A DNA stretch of 55,881 bases, from positions 45,368-101,248 of the forward strand of contig NVUM01000010.1 in assembly GCA_002733125.1 (NCBI GenBank), in the 5' to 3' direction. The notes beneath the pieces were generated by a model. That model made no database searches, was not told the origin of the DNA, and was given only the letters and a program-made list of their open reading frames with translations. A program made the position numbers and the translations under genes. Numbering within the stretch: position 1 is the stretch's first letter; every line of letters starts with the position of its first letter. This stretch comes from Porticoccus sp. (GTDB lineage Bacteria > Pseudomonadota > Gammaproteobacteria > Pseudomonadales > Porticoccaceae). This document shows positions 1 to 9,109 of the stretch, one piece after another.

Positions 1-636
1 TTCAGCCACCTTGTGTTTCAGGCGGTGCTCATAGACATACTGGTAAAGCTGTGGCTGTTTCTCCCGAACAAGTCTTGCCATGGCAATGGTCGCCATAACA
101 TCCGACAGGGCATCATGGGCCGACTCATGGCTGATGCCATTGGCCAGAGTGAGTTGTTCCAGTTTAAAACAGGGAGAACCATCGTCGTAATCGGGCCACT
201 CGATACCGTCGGGCCGCAGTGCTCTGGCAAGCCGGACCATATCGATAATATCCCAGCGGGAATTGCCCTGTTTCCATTCCCGCTCATAGGGGTCATAGAA
301 ATTCCGATAAAGTGTATGGCGGGTCACTTCATCATCAAACCGGATACTGTTGTAACCAACACCACAGGTGCCGGGGACCGACAATTCACGGTGAATCTGC
401 TCGATAAAAGTGCGCTCTGGCACGCCTTTCTCGAAAGCTTTCTGGGGAGTGATACCGGTCACCAGTGACGCCATTGGAGAGGGCAGACGGTCCTGGGGCG
501 GCCGACAATACAGTCGCAACGGCTCACCGATAATCTCCAGTGATTCATTGGTGCGAATCCCGGCAAACTGAGAGGGACAATCGCGGGCGGGATCAATACC
601 AAAGGTTTCGTAATCGTGCCAGTAAAGTGTGTTCAC
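1..636 (-). CDS. sbcB: Exodeoxyribonuclease I, N-terminal 212 residues (runs off left edge)
   Basis: Single-strand 3'-5' exonuclease used in recombination and mismatch repair. The visible part is the DnaQ-like DEDD nuclease domain: an N-terminal WHDYETFG motif supplies the first acidic pair, FDDEVTRH follows, and an SAHDALSDV motif lies near residue 180. These match E. coli ExoI in order and spacing. The chosen start is GTG at 636, just before the conserved block; no in-frame ATG is visible upstream and a G-rich stretch lies about 10 bases ahead. The C-terminal SH3-like and helical domains are beyond the window. The gene lies just downstream of the ompA terminator, which leaves little room for its own promoter. 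Confidence 0.93.
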   Translation of the reverse strand, partial: MNTLYWHDYETFGIDPARDCPSQFAGIRTNESLEIIGEPLRLYCRPPQDRLPSPMASLVTGITPQKAFEKGVPERTFIEQIHRELSVPGTCGVGYNSIRFDDEVTRHTLYRNFYDPYEREWKQGNSRWDIIDMVRLARALRPDGIEWPDYDDGSPCFKLEQLTLANGISHESAHDALSDVMATIAMARLVREKQPQLYQYVYEHRLKHKVAE

Positions 637-673
637 ACCAATGTCTGCCGCCCCCAGATATTCTTCAACGAAA

Positions 674-695
674 AACGGCGTCCGAGGACGCCGTT
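674..695 (-). terminator. Rho-independent terminator of the OmpA-family gene
   Basis: A perfect 9-bp stem (AACGGCGTC with GACGCCGTT) closes a 4-base loop. On the minus strand a run of T follows. It sits about 30 bases after the OmpA stop and about 40 bases before the sbcB start. Confidence 0.9.
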
Positions 696-727
696 AGTAT
701 CGTGCAATAAACCGTGTCAAACCCGGT

Positions 728-1699
728 TTATTTAACCACTTCGGTGTAAGTCATTTCGCCGACCACACGACGGTTGCGAGCGCGCCCTTCATCGGTGTTG
801 TTGTCGACAAGCGGACGGGTTTCACCGTAGCCGCTAGTGGTGATGCGGTTGGCAGCAATACCGTAATCTTCGACGATTTTTGCTTTAACCGCTGCGGCGC
901 GGTCTTCTGACAACTTCTGGTTGTACGCGTCAGAGCCACGTGAGTCAGTGTGACCTTCGAGTTCCAGAGTAATGTCATCGTGCACTTTCATCGCACTGGC
1001 TACCGCCTGCAGTTCATCACCGTAGATGGCACGAACGATTGCCTTGTCAAATTCAAATTCAACATTCAGGCGAATCGTGATGGTACGTTTTTCAGGTTCG
1101 ACTGCCTGTGGTTTTGGCTCAGGGGCAGGGGCCGGGGTAGGCTCGGCAGCGACCGGCATAACCGGCTTGTTGAAGTAGTAATTTACGGCGAAGTTGACAG
1201 AAGCATCGTTAACGCCCTGGAAACCGCCTTCACGCACCTTGCTATGCAAACGTGCATCGCCACGAAACTCCCACTGCTCGGCAATCATTTTGGAGAGACC
1301 GAGACCAATTTGCAGCTGGTGGGTATATTTTTCTTCGGACTGCAGGTTATTTTCATTGCTGCCACTGCGATCGTAGTAACTTGCACCTGCCAGCATGTAA
1401 GGACGCCAGCCACCGTTGTCTTCACCAAACCAGTAGTAGGCATTGATCTGCGAAACTTCGAGATCCGCATCGGCGATATCGTGACCGTAGCTCGCTTCAA
1501 TAGCCCAGTCATTTGAAAAACGATAACCAAGGTTCAGACCCAAAACACCCGATTCATCATGTCCGCTGATAACACGCTCACTATCCAGATAGTAGTAACC
1601 GAGTGACGGGCCCAAATATAAACCTTCCGGTGTCTGCGCTGTCGCTGACACAGATACGGCTAAAAGTAATGTACCCATTACAGCTGAAATCTTCTTCAT
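728..1699 (-). CDS. ompA: OmpA-family outer membrane protein
   Basis: Structural outer-membrane protein that anchors the envelope to peptidoglycan. At 323 residues it has a signal peptide (about 1-21, ending ATAQ), a predicted 8-strand barrel to about residue 180, a Pro/Ala/Glu-rich linker near 185-210, and an OmpA C-terminal peptidoglycan-binding domain with EGHTDSRGSDAYN, the LSEDRAAAVK helix and GYGETRPL...RARNRRV. Start chosen at 1699 because GGTGG lies 6 bases upstream and MKK begins a normal signal peptide; an in-frame ATG at 1720 would add seven residues. It is followed by its own terminator. The name OprF-like would fit equally; orthology to E. coli ompA is not claimed. Confidence 0.88.
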   Translation of the reverse strand: MKKISAVMGTLLLAVSVSATAQTPEGLYLGPSLGYYYLDSERVISGHDESGVLGLNLGYRFSNDWAIEASYGHDIADADLEVSQINAYYWFGEDNGGWRPYMLAGASYYDRSGSNENNLQSEEKYTHQLQIGLGLSKMIAEQWEFRGDARLHSKVREGGFQGVNDASVNFAVNYYFNKPVMPVAAEPTPAPAPEPKPQAVEPEKRTITIRLNVEFEFDKAIVRAIYGDELQAVASAMKVHDDITLELEGHTDSRGSDAYNQKLSEDRAAAVKAKIVEDYGIAANRITTSGYGETRPLVDNNTDEGRARNRRVVGEMTYTEVVK

Positions 1700-1839
1700 A
1701 ATATCCACCATAAATTCCAATTTAATAAAACCAGGCTCCTCGCCTTGTTACAACAGTAACTCCGTTGAGTTTACTACATCTCCGGGTTTTTTTCCTGTTA
1801 AGACGTTCTTTTTACAGAAAAGATTGTCCAATGAAGCGG

Positions 1840-3354
1840 TCAAATTACCAACGCGCGCTCTTCGATGCGTGCCTGCCAGATTTTTGGACCAGTCTGGTGC
1901 ACTGACTCGCCTTTCGAGTCCACCGCCACGGTCACCGGCATATCGACAATCTCGAATTCGTAGATCGCCTCCATACCGAGATCTTCAAACGCCACCACCT
2001 TCGCACCGGTAATCGCCTTGGACACCAGGTAGGCTGACCCGCCCACCGCCATCAGATAAACAGCCTCATTATCGCGAATCGCTTCAATTGCCACCGGCCC
2101 GCGCTCGGCTTTGCCGATCATACCGATCAGTCCGGTCTGCTCCAGCATGGTACGGGTAAATTTATCCATCCGGGTTGCGGTGGTCGGACCGGCGGGACCC
2201 ACCACTTCATCCCTGACGGGGTCCACAGGCCCCACGTAATAGATAAACCGACCCGTCATATCCACCGGCAGTTTTTCGCCTTTGGCCAGCATGTCCACCA
2301 TTCGTTTATGAGCGGCATCGCGCCCGGTCAGCATTTTGCCGGACAACAGCAGGGTTTCACCGGTTTTCCAGGCCTTGATGTCCTCGCGGGTAACAGTATC
2401 CAGATTGACCCGACGCACACTGTCGCCAACTTCCCAGGCAATGTCCGGCCAATCATTGAGATCCGGTGCCGTCTGATAGGCCGGCCCAGAGCCGTCCAGT
2501 GTGAAATGGGTATGGCGTGTGGCAGCGCAGTTGGGAATCAAGGCTACAGCCTTGTTGGCCGCATGGGCGGGAAAATCCTTGACCTTGATATCCAGCACGG
2601 TGGTCAGACCGCCCAATCCCTGCGCGCCGATGCCCAGGTTATTCACCTTCTCAAACAACTCCAGGCGCAGCTCTTCCGCGCGACAGGATGCGCCACGGGC
2701 TCGCAACTCCTGAATATCTATGGGCTCCATCAGTGACTCTTTCGCCAACAGCATGGCTTTTTCGGCGGTGCCACCAATGCCGATACCGAGCATTCCCGGC
2801 GGACACCAACCGGCTCCCATTTTGGGAACCTGCTCCAACACCCAATCCACCACTGAGTCGGAGGGGTTCAACATGGCGAACTTGGACTTGGCCTCGGAAC
2901 CGCCGCCCTTGGCAGCCACATCGATTTCCACGGTGTCACCCGGCACAATTTCATAATTGATCACCGCCGGTGTATTGTCGCCAGTGTTTTTGCGGGCACC
3001 ATCCGGATCCGCCAACACCGAGGCGCGCAAAATGTTGTCCGGGTTTTTGTAGGCGCGGCGTACCCCTTCGTTGATCATGTCGGTGACACTCATGTCACCC
3101 TGCCACTGCACGTTCATACCGACCTTGACGAACACGTTGACGATACCGGTGTCCTGACAGATCGGGCGGTGCCCCATGGCACACATGCGCGAATTGATCA
3201 GAATCTGCGCCATGGCGTCCCTGGCAGCCTGGGATTCTTCCCGCTCATAGGCTTCATTCACTGCCTGGATAAAATCCACGGGGTGGTAGTAAGAAATAAA
3301 TTGCAGCGCATCGGCCACACTATCAATCAGATCGTCTTGTCGAATTACAGTCAT
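1840..3354 (-). CDS. fumA: Fumarate hydratase, class I (iron-sulfur)
   Basis: Reversible hydration of fumarate to L-malate in the TCA cycle, using a [4Fe-4S] cluster. At 504 residues it is the single-chain class I form. Three cysteines have the spacing of the E. coli FumA cluster ligands: C66 in RPICQDTG, C184 in GAGWCPPG and C276 in NCAATRHTHF. The C-terminal beta domain includes GRFIYYVGPVDP and GPTTATRMD. ATG at 3354 is preceded by GAGAGAG. E. coli FumA is longer (548 residues), but about 505 is usual for this subfamily. The gene stands alone, with the coiled-coil gene 49 bases upstream on the same strand. Being oxygen-labile, it sits plausibly near sodB, though no regulatory link is visible. 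Confidence 0.94.
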   Translation of the reverse strand: MTVIRQDDLIDSVADALQFISYYHPVDFIQAVNEAYEREESQAARDAMAQILINSRMCAMGHRPICQDTGIVNVFVKVGMNVQWQGDMSVTDMINEGVRRAYKNPDNILRASVLADPDGARKNTGDNTPAVINYEIVPGDTVEIDVAAKGGGSEAKSKFAMLNPSDSVVDWVLEQVPKMGAGWCPPGMLGIGIGGTAEKAMLLAKESLMEPIDIQELRARGASCRAEELRLELFEKVNNLGIGAQGLGGLTTVLDIKVKDFPAHAANKAVALIPNCAATRHTHFTLDGSGPAYQTAPDLNDWPDIAWEVGDSVRRVNLDTVTREDIKAWKTGETLLLSGKMLTGRDAAHKRMVDMLAKGEKLPVDMTGRFIYYVGPVDPVRDEVVGPAGPTTATRMDKFTRTMLEQTGLIGMIGKAERGPVAIEAIRDNEAVYLMAVGGSAYLVSKAITGAKVVAFEDLGMEAIYEFEIVDMPVTVAVDSKGESVHQTGPKIWQARIEERALVI

Positions 3355-3403
3355 GTCACTCTCTCAAGGGTAATCTATCCGAAATGGTTTCAGTTCCTGG
3401 TGA

Positions 3404-4198
3404 TCAGCCTGGGGGGGCGCCCAACTGCTGCTTGATCAACTGCAGGTCGCGATTGACCTGAAGCCGATAGGCATCAATGGCACGAATTGCCTCTTCATTT
3501 GCCGCAGTCCGGGCACTGGAATCCTTGGTCGTTTTATCGACCGCATTGAGACGTGCAGTAATATCCTGCAACTGACTCGCCAAGTCGTTCACCTCCAGCT
3601 TGGCTGCCATGGCGGAACTCGCTGCGGTTTCCACCGACTGGCCGGCCTTGTCAACTTTACTGGCAAGCGCGGCTATCTCTTTTTTGCGGGCCGCAGCAGA
3701 GGCCTGCAAACCGTTGATGGCCTTGTCCTGCGCAGCAAGGGTTGCGCTCTGGGATTCGATAGTTTTGCGGTTTGTATCAATAGTTTTACGATTTGTATCG
3801 TAAGAAACACCCCACAATTTACGAATTTCCGACCAGTGCTTATCCAGCGCCTCAGTGTGTTCGCGTATTTTCATACCCAGGGTAGCGCCAGACTGATTGA
3901 GCGATTCATCCGTGGATACGATCTTGGCTTCCAGCTCGTCAAAGCGGGACTGCAATTGCGCCAGGCGAGCTTTCTCCTGAACCAGCATATAGCCCATTCC
4001 GGCAAGGCTCAGCAACAGTACCAGCACCAAAAGTTTCCAGACCCCGCCGATTGATCCACCACCGTGCGAATCAGACGGTGGCGGCCGTTTCGCTGCTCGC
4101 CTGCGGCCGTCATCAACCGAACCACCCGAGGATCGACCAATACGGTCATCACTTTCGGGAACGATTGGATCAAAACGCTTAAAATCCCTGTCTGTCAT
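3404..4198 (-). CDS. Single-pass membrane protein with periplasmic coiled coil, function unknown
   Basis: Not recognised as a named family. The 264 residues comprise a charged, Gly/Ser/Pro-rich cytoplasmic tail (1-50), one hydrophobic segment (about 53-73, LLVLVLLLSLAGMGYML) and a long Ala/Gln/Glu-rich region (75-255) with heptad character, predicted coiled coil. Similar tail-TM-coiled-coil proteins occur next to fumarase genes in related genera, from memory. A 21-bp tandem duplication at 3759-3800 (three mismatches) gives two copies of DTNRKTI near residues 133-146, showing repeat growth within the coil. It could be a scaffold or envelope-spanning accessory factor; no catalytic motif is visible. 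Confidence 0.75.
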   Translation of the reverse strand: MTDRDFKRFDPIVPESDDRIGRSSGGSVDDGRRRAAKRPPPSDSHGGGSIGGVWKLLVLVLLLSLAGMGYMLVQEKARLAQLQSRFDELEAKIVSTDESLNQSGATLGMKIREHTEALDKHWSEIRKLWGVSYDTNRKTIDTNRKTIESQSATLAAQDKAINGLQASAAARKKEIAALASKVDKAGQSVETAASSAMAAKLEVNDLASQLQDITARLNAVDKTTKDSSARTAANEEAIRAIDAYRLQVNRDLQLIKQQLGAPPG

Positions 4199-4286
4199 GA
4201 TGGCGTTAACCTTTGGTTACAAAACATCGTTCAAGTATGGACACCCCCGCCGAGCGGAGCGCGTCATTATATACGTCTCACGCACA

Positions 4287-4316
4287 AAAAAACCGGCCCC
4301 AGGGCCGGCTTTTTTG
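4287..4316. terminator. Bidirectional-type terminator after the PuuD-like gene
   Basis: CCGGCCC pairs with GGGCCGG around a 2-base loop, flanked by an A-run on the left and a T-run on the right, so it can act on both strands. On the minus strand it lies shortly after the stop of the gene at 4330. Confidence 0.88.
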
Positions 4317-4329
4317 TGCCATGCAGCGC

Positions 4330-4968
4330 TTACAAATAGTAGAGGATACCAAACAGCACCACCGTCAGGCCGAGACTCGCATGAATAACGCCTTTCACTG
4401 ACGCCATGGGACCCTGCTTGCCCATCAGCGCATTTACTTCGAGCGCAGCAATGACCACGATGCAGACAATCAGGTCGATCCCGCCAACACCGGTGCCGTA
4501 ACCACTTCCACCCCACTGTGATGCGTGAGGGCTTGCCAGCATGCCAAAGGCCATAGGCCCGGAAAAGAGTACATTCGTACGCGAGGCCAGCAGGGCTTTG
4601 GCACCAGCTGCGGGGCCATCACCCTCCTTCATACCCAGGGCGACTTGCTGATTTGGCCAGATAATCAGCCAGACGTTCAGAAACATCAACGTACCCATAA
4701 GGGCCGCGATAACAATGGAGTTATTGAACTGGTTATTGTGGGATAGCCCACCCAGCAACAAAACACCGGTAATAAACGTAAACATGGCGCCCCAGCGGAA
4801 CCACCACAAGGCGCTGGGCGCCAGCTTGGCTTTGGCATCGGCCAGTGCTTCAGGGGTAGCCTGCTTGAAATAGCCACCCTGTATAAAATTGAAGTAGTAC
4901 AATATGCCAATCCAGGTAATACCGAACAGCAGATGCCCCCAGCGGATGAGGAAGTTAATGAATTCCAT
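4330..4968 (-). CDS. PuuD-like membrane protein (urate hydroxylase N-terminal domain)
   Basis: A 212-residue polytopic inner-membrane protein. The opening FLIRWGHLLFGITWIGILYY and the FRWGAMFTFITGVLLL segment resemble the N-terminal membrane domain of PuuD (Urate_ox_N/DUF989), whose full-length members carry a C-terminal cytochrome c. Here the protein ends after the last membrane helix and has no CxxCH, so electron transfer would need a partner, or the role is different. About six hydrophobic segments are visible, with conserved His and Trp in the first. AAGGAG lies 7 bases before ATG 4968. Such short forms are sometimes misnamed NusG antitermination protein; nothing here resembles NusG. No purine-catabolism genes are nearby. 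Confidence 0.68.
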   Translation of the reverse strand: MEFINFLIRWGHLLFGITWIGILYYFNFIQGGYFKQATPEALADAKAKLAPSALWWFRWGAMFTFITGVLLLGGLSHNNQFNNSIVIAALMGTLMFLNVWLIIWPNQQVALGMKEGDGPAAGAKALLASRTNVLFSGPMAFGMLASPHASQWGGSGYGTGVGGIDLIVCIVVIAALEVNALMGKQGPMASVKGVIHASLGLTVVLFGILYYL

Positions 4969-5226
4969 GTGAATCTCCTTACAGACAGCGAGTGATTGTT
5001 ATATTTGGTTTTCTTTTCATTAAAACATTTGAGCACTTGTTGGGCTATGGATAAATCTCCCGACGCCGTAATTATAGCAACCGGAACCACCCTTCATGTC
5101 TATTTAATTCTGTCACAAAATGCCCCGAAGATAAAAAAGCCCCCGCCAACCCTGGCTTTTACCCTAAAGCAGGTCGGTGTAAATCCTATCCTGGTCAGTG
5201 TTGGCCAAGTCTTTCCATCCAATGTT

Positions 5227-5235
5227 TGCTACACT
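5227..5235 (+). promoter_or_regulatory. Candidate extended -10 promoter for sodB
   Basis: TGCTACACT fits an extended -10 (TGnTAnnnT). No good -35 hexamer is seen at 17 bases. If used, transcription would start about 205 bases ahead of the sodB ATG. Confidence 0.4.
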
Positions 5236-5381
5236 AACCCACCCAATGGGCGCCAACTTTTCTCGGCAGACTTTTGGAAGGTTTTTTCCGGATAATCTGG
5301 TGACATCGACTCCCGGGTTGTCCATTCGCAATACTTCCCCGCTCCGACCGCGCCCTCCTGGAATAAATCTCTCCGCCAAAC

Positions 5382-5409
5382 GGATGCGCGTTGTTGCAAC
5401 AACGCATCC
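5382..5409 (+). promoter_or_regulatory. Hairpin in the sodB leader
   Basis: An inner perfect 14-base palindrome (GTTGTTGCAACAAC) is extended by GGATGC pairing with GCATCC, with a 2-base bulge on the left arm. It ends about 24 bases ahead of the sodB Shine-Dalgarno and is not followed by a T-run, so it looks like a leader structure or operator rather than a terminator. Confidence 0.5.
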
Positions 5410-5446
5410 ACGGCGCCTTTATCGTTGTAACCAAAGGATGACCATC

Positions 5447-6028
5447 ATGGCTTTTACATTACCTGAACTTCCCTACGCGATGGATGCCCTCGCCCCGCAG
5501 ATTTCCCAGGAAACCCTGGAGTACCATTACGGCAAACACCACAAAACCTACGTCGACAAGCTGAACGGCCTGGTTCCCGGTACCGAGTTCGAAGGCAAAA
5601 GTCTTGAAGAAGTCGTGAAAACCGCCTCCGGCGGCACCTTCAACAACGCCGCTCAGATATGGAACCACACGTTCTACTGGAACTGCCTGAGCCCCAATGG
5701 CGGCGGTGAGCCCACCGGCCCGGTCGCCGATGCCATCAACAGCACCTTCGACTCTTTCGACAAGTTCAAGGAAGCGTTCAACACCAGCGCCGCCAATAAT
5801 TTTGGTTCAGGCTGGACCTGGCTGGTGAAAAAAGCAGATGGGGCTGTCGCCATCGTCAATACCAGCAACGCCGGCACCCCTCTGACCGATGACAGTGTCA
5901 CCCCGCTGCTTACCGTCGACGTCTGGGAACATGCCTACTACATCGACTACCGCAATTCCCGCCCCAACTACTTAGAAGCTTTCTGGAAGTTAGTGAACTG
6001 GCAGTTCGTCAACAGCAACTTTGCCTGA
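5447..6028 (+). CDS. sodB: Superoxide dismutase [Fe]
   Basis: Cytoplasmic dismutation of superoxide to oxygen and peroxide. At 193 residues it is the standard length for SodB. Metal ligands are visible at H27 (EYHYGKHH), H74 (IWNHTFYW), D158 and H162 ([13 protein letters not shown]). Gln70 in NAAQIWNH is the active-site Gln position typical of the iron rather than the manganese enzyme. Start ATG 5447 has AAAGGA 8 bases upstream; longer readings of the frame do not continue the homology. The gene ends at a strong terminator shared with convergent groEL. Regulation by iron (Fur or a small RNA) is expected from the family but not shown. Confidence 0.95.
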   Translation: MAFTLPELPYAMDALAPQISQETLEYHYGKHHKTYVDKLNGLVPGTEFEGKSLEEVVKTASGGTFNNAAQIWNHTFYWNCLSPNGGGEPTGPVADAINSTFDSFDKFKEAFNTSAANNFGSGWTWLVKKADGAVAIVNTSNAGTPLTDDSVTPLLTVDVWEHAYYIDYRNSRPNYLEAFWKLVNWQFVNSNFA

Positions 6029-6047
6029 GCAATTTGCTGTATCCAAT

Positions 6048-6077
6048 AAAAAAGGCTCCCAAACGGGAGCCTTTTTT
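6048..6077. terminator. Bidirectional terminator between sodB and groEL
   Basis: GGCTCCC and GGGAGCC pair around a 4-base AAAC loop, with six A on one side and six T on the other. It can terminate both sodB (plus) and groEL (minus), whose ends converge here. Confidence 0.93.
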
Positions 6078-6098
6078 GTACAGGATGTATGCTGCGGC

Positions 6099-7763
<1,665 letters not shown>

Positions 7764-7804
7764 TTAAAGAATCGTGCTAATGAGATTTACTGAGTAACAA
7801 GGCA

Positions 7805-8098
7805 TCATCCAGTGATAACGGCCTTGATGTCGCTTTCAGACAGAATAACCAGTTCCTGACCGTCAATTTCAATGGTGTCGCTACCGGCATATTTACCGAA
7901 TACCACTTTGTCACCAACCTTGACGTCAACCGGGCGCACTTCACCGTTATCCAGTACTCGCCCAATACCTACGGCGACCACCTCGCCTTCATTGGGTTTT
8001 TCCTTGGCGGAGCCAGGTAACAGGATGCCACCGGCTGTTTTTTCTTCTTCTTCCTTGCGACGAATAACGACACGGTCGTGTAAGGGACGAATTTTCAT
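7805..8098 (-). CDS. groS: Co-chaperonin GroES (10 kDa)
   Basis: Seven-subunit lid of the GroEL chamber. It has 97 residues, the family length when started at ATG 8098, which has GGAGAG 7 bases ahead; a start at 8113 would add MERNT without homology. Typical segments: [14 protein letters not shown], the mobile loop [19 protein letters not shown], and [14 protein letters not shown]. First gene of the operon, behind a sigma-32-like promoter. Confidence 0.97.
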   Translation of the reverse strand: MKIRPLHDRVVIRRKEEEEKTAGGILLPGSAKEKPNEGEVVAVGIGRVLDNGEVRPVDVKVGDKVVFGKYAGSDTIEIDGQELVILSESDIKAVITG

Positions 8099-8170
8099 TG
8101 TGTTTCTCTCCAACTTTTAACGTTCTACCCTATTAATAAGAACAGAGTCCGGATGTAACCGAGCTGTGCA

Positions 8171-8202
8171 CTATGTGGAGGCACCTGAAGGTATTTCAAG
8201 GG
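8171..8202 (-). promoter_or_regulatory. Sigma-32 (heat-shock) type promoter of groES-groEL
   Basis: On the minus strand CCCTTGAAA (8194-8202) matches the heat-shock -35. After a 14-base gap TCCACATAG (8171-8179) resembles the CCCCATnT -10. It lies about 70 bases upstream of the groES start. No CIRCE inverted repeat was seen. Confidence 0.7.
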
Positions 8203-8232
8203 CCCTAAAAAAATATTTCGTGCGTTCAACCT

Positions 8233-8700
8233 TCATTTTTCATTATCCTGGTTCCGCCAGAACTCCCCCTCAAGGGTCTTGCCCTCGCCTTTTTGGGGAG
8301 CCTCACCGGCGGAGAAAGGGTCACTGCCACGCGGCGCCTGATAGCGAGCTACCACCAGGTTTTTCACAAACCTGGAGACCAGCCATAACCGCACCGGAGG
8401 AATCAAACCGGCAAACCCCAGCACATCGGTCGCAAAACCCGGTGTCAGGAGCAATGCCCCACACACAGCCAGCACGATGGCTTCCGCCATCTCCATGGCC
8501 GGCAACTCTCCGAGATCCATTTTCTGTCGCGCCCTGAACAGGGTTGCAAAACCCTGTGCCCGCAACAGAGCCACCCCTACAACAGCCGTGAGCAATACCA
8601 GGCCAATGGTTGGCAGCGCCCCAATCTGTCGCCCGACCGTAATCAGCAGCCACATTTCCACGACCGGCATCACGATAAAAAGCAGCAACAGATATCTCAA
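8233..8700 (-). CDS. fxsA: FxsA family membrane protein
   Basis: Small inner-membrane protein; the E. coli member relieves exclusion of phage T7 by the F plasmid, and its normal role is unclear. I start it at TTG 8700 because GGAGGA stands 5 bases upstream and the FxsA homology begins at once (RYLLLLFIVMPVVEMWLL). The frame is open to 8799, but those 33 residues look unlike FxsA. At 155 residues it has hydrophobic segments near 3-20, 25-45 and 75-100, with the LRAQGFATLFRARQKMDLGELP loop between, and a hydrophilic tail. It lies upstream of groES on the same strand, a common gammaproteobacterial arrangement. Confidence 0.87.
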   Translation of the reverse strand: MRYLLLLFIVMPVVEMWLLITVGRQIGALPTIGLVLLTAVVGVALLRAQGFATLFRARQKMDLGELPAMEMAEAIVLAVCGALLLTPGFATDVLGFAGLIPPVRLWLVSRFVKNLVVARYQAPRGSDPFSAGEAPQKGEGKTLEGEFWRNQDNEK

Positions 8701-8800
8701 AGCCGTCCTCCTGAACCCATAGCCAACGAAATGGGGGCAGTCGCCACCAAATTCAAGGCAATCAGTGGACGAACGGAAGAAAAAATTTCTATCATTCACT

Positions 8801-9109
8801 ATGAAATACGATGACCAACTACGTATCTACAGTGTACTTAATGCCATTCCCAGAGGGCTCGTCACCAGCTACGGTTGCGTGGCCACTCTTGCACAACTCC
8901 CCCGGGGCGCCAGACAGGTCGGCAGACTCCTCAGCCAGCTTCCCGCAGAGACAACACTGCCCTGGCATCGGGTACTCAGAGCCGATGGCGCAATTGCTTT
9001 CCCACTGGACAGTCCGTCGTACCGGTGTCAGAAAGAGCGACTTGAAAGCGAGGGCGTGACTGTGACTCAGGGCAAGGTGGATTTATCCGGGTTTGGCTGG
9101 AAGGGCTGA
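8801..9109 (+). CDS. Alkyltransferase-like protein (ATL), O6-alkylguanine lesion recognition
   Basis: Member of the MGMT/Ogt DNA-binding family lacking the alkyl-acceptor cysteine: the usual PCHRV is PWHRV here (TLPWHRVLRADG). Such proteins bind O6-alkylguanine and hand it to nucleotide excision repair instead of repairing it themselves. At 102 residues it is only the DNA-binding domain, with helix-turn-helix segment IPRGLVTSYGCVATLAQL and the arginine-finger-like GARQVGRLL. Start uncertain: ATG 8801 fits the family N-terminus, while a GTG at 8765 would add 12 residues. It is divergent from fxsA, and its last 43 bases overlap the 3' end of ampG on the other strand. Confidence 0.9.
   Translation: MKYDDQLRIYSVLNAIPRGLVTSYGCVATLAQLPRGARQVGRLLSQLPAETTLPWHRVLRADGAIAFPLDSPSYRCQKERLESEGVTVTQGKVDLSGFGWKG

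Larger units (their letters stand above)
4969..5446. other. Divergent intergenic region and long sodB leader
   Basis: About 480 bases without a convincing gene. The left part carries the strong Shine-Dalgarno and presumably the promoter of the minus-strand PuuD-like gene. The right part carries a candidate sodB promoter near 5230 and a leader of about 205 bases that includes a hairpin at 5382-5409. The sodB frame is open upstream to 5198, but the extra residues look unlike superoxide dismutase and the good ribosome site is at 5433-5438. Confidence 0.6.

Noticed and set aside
4330-4968. Annotation as NusG antitermination protein
   Set aside because: The product is a polytopic membrane protein with no NGN or KOW domain.
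5198-5446. N-terminal extension of sodB by 83 residues
   Set aside because: The extra residues look unlike any superoxide dismutase, and the good ribosome site is before ATG 5447.
8801-9109. Active O6-methylguanine methyltransferase
   Set aside because: The acceptor Cys of PCHRV is Trp here, so it can recognise but not repair the lesion by transfer.
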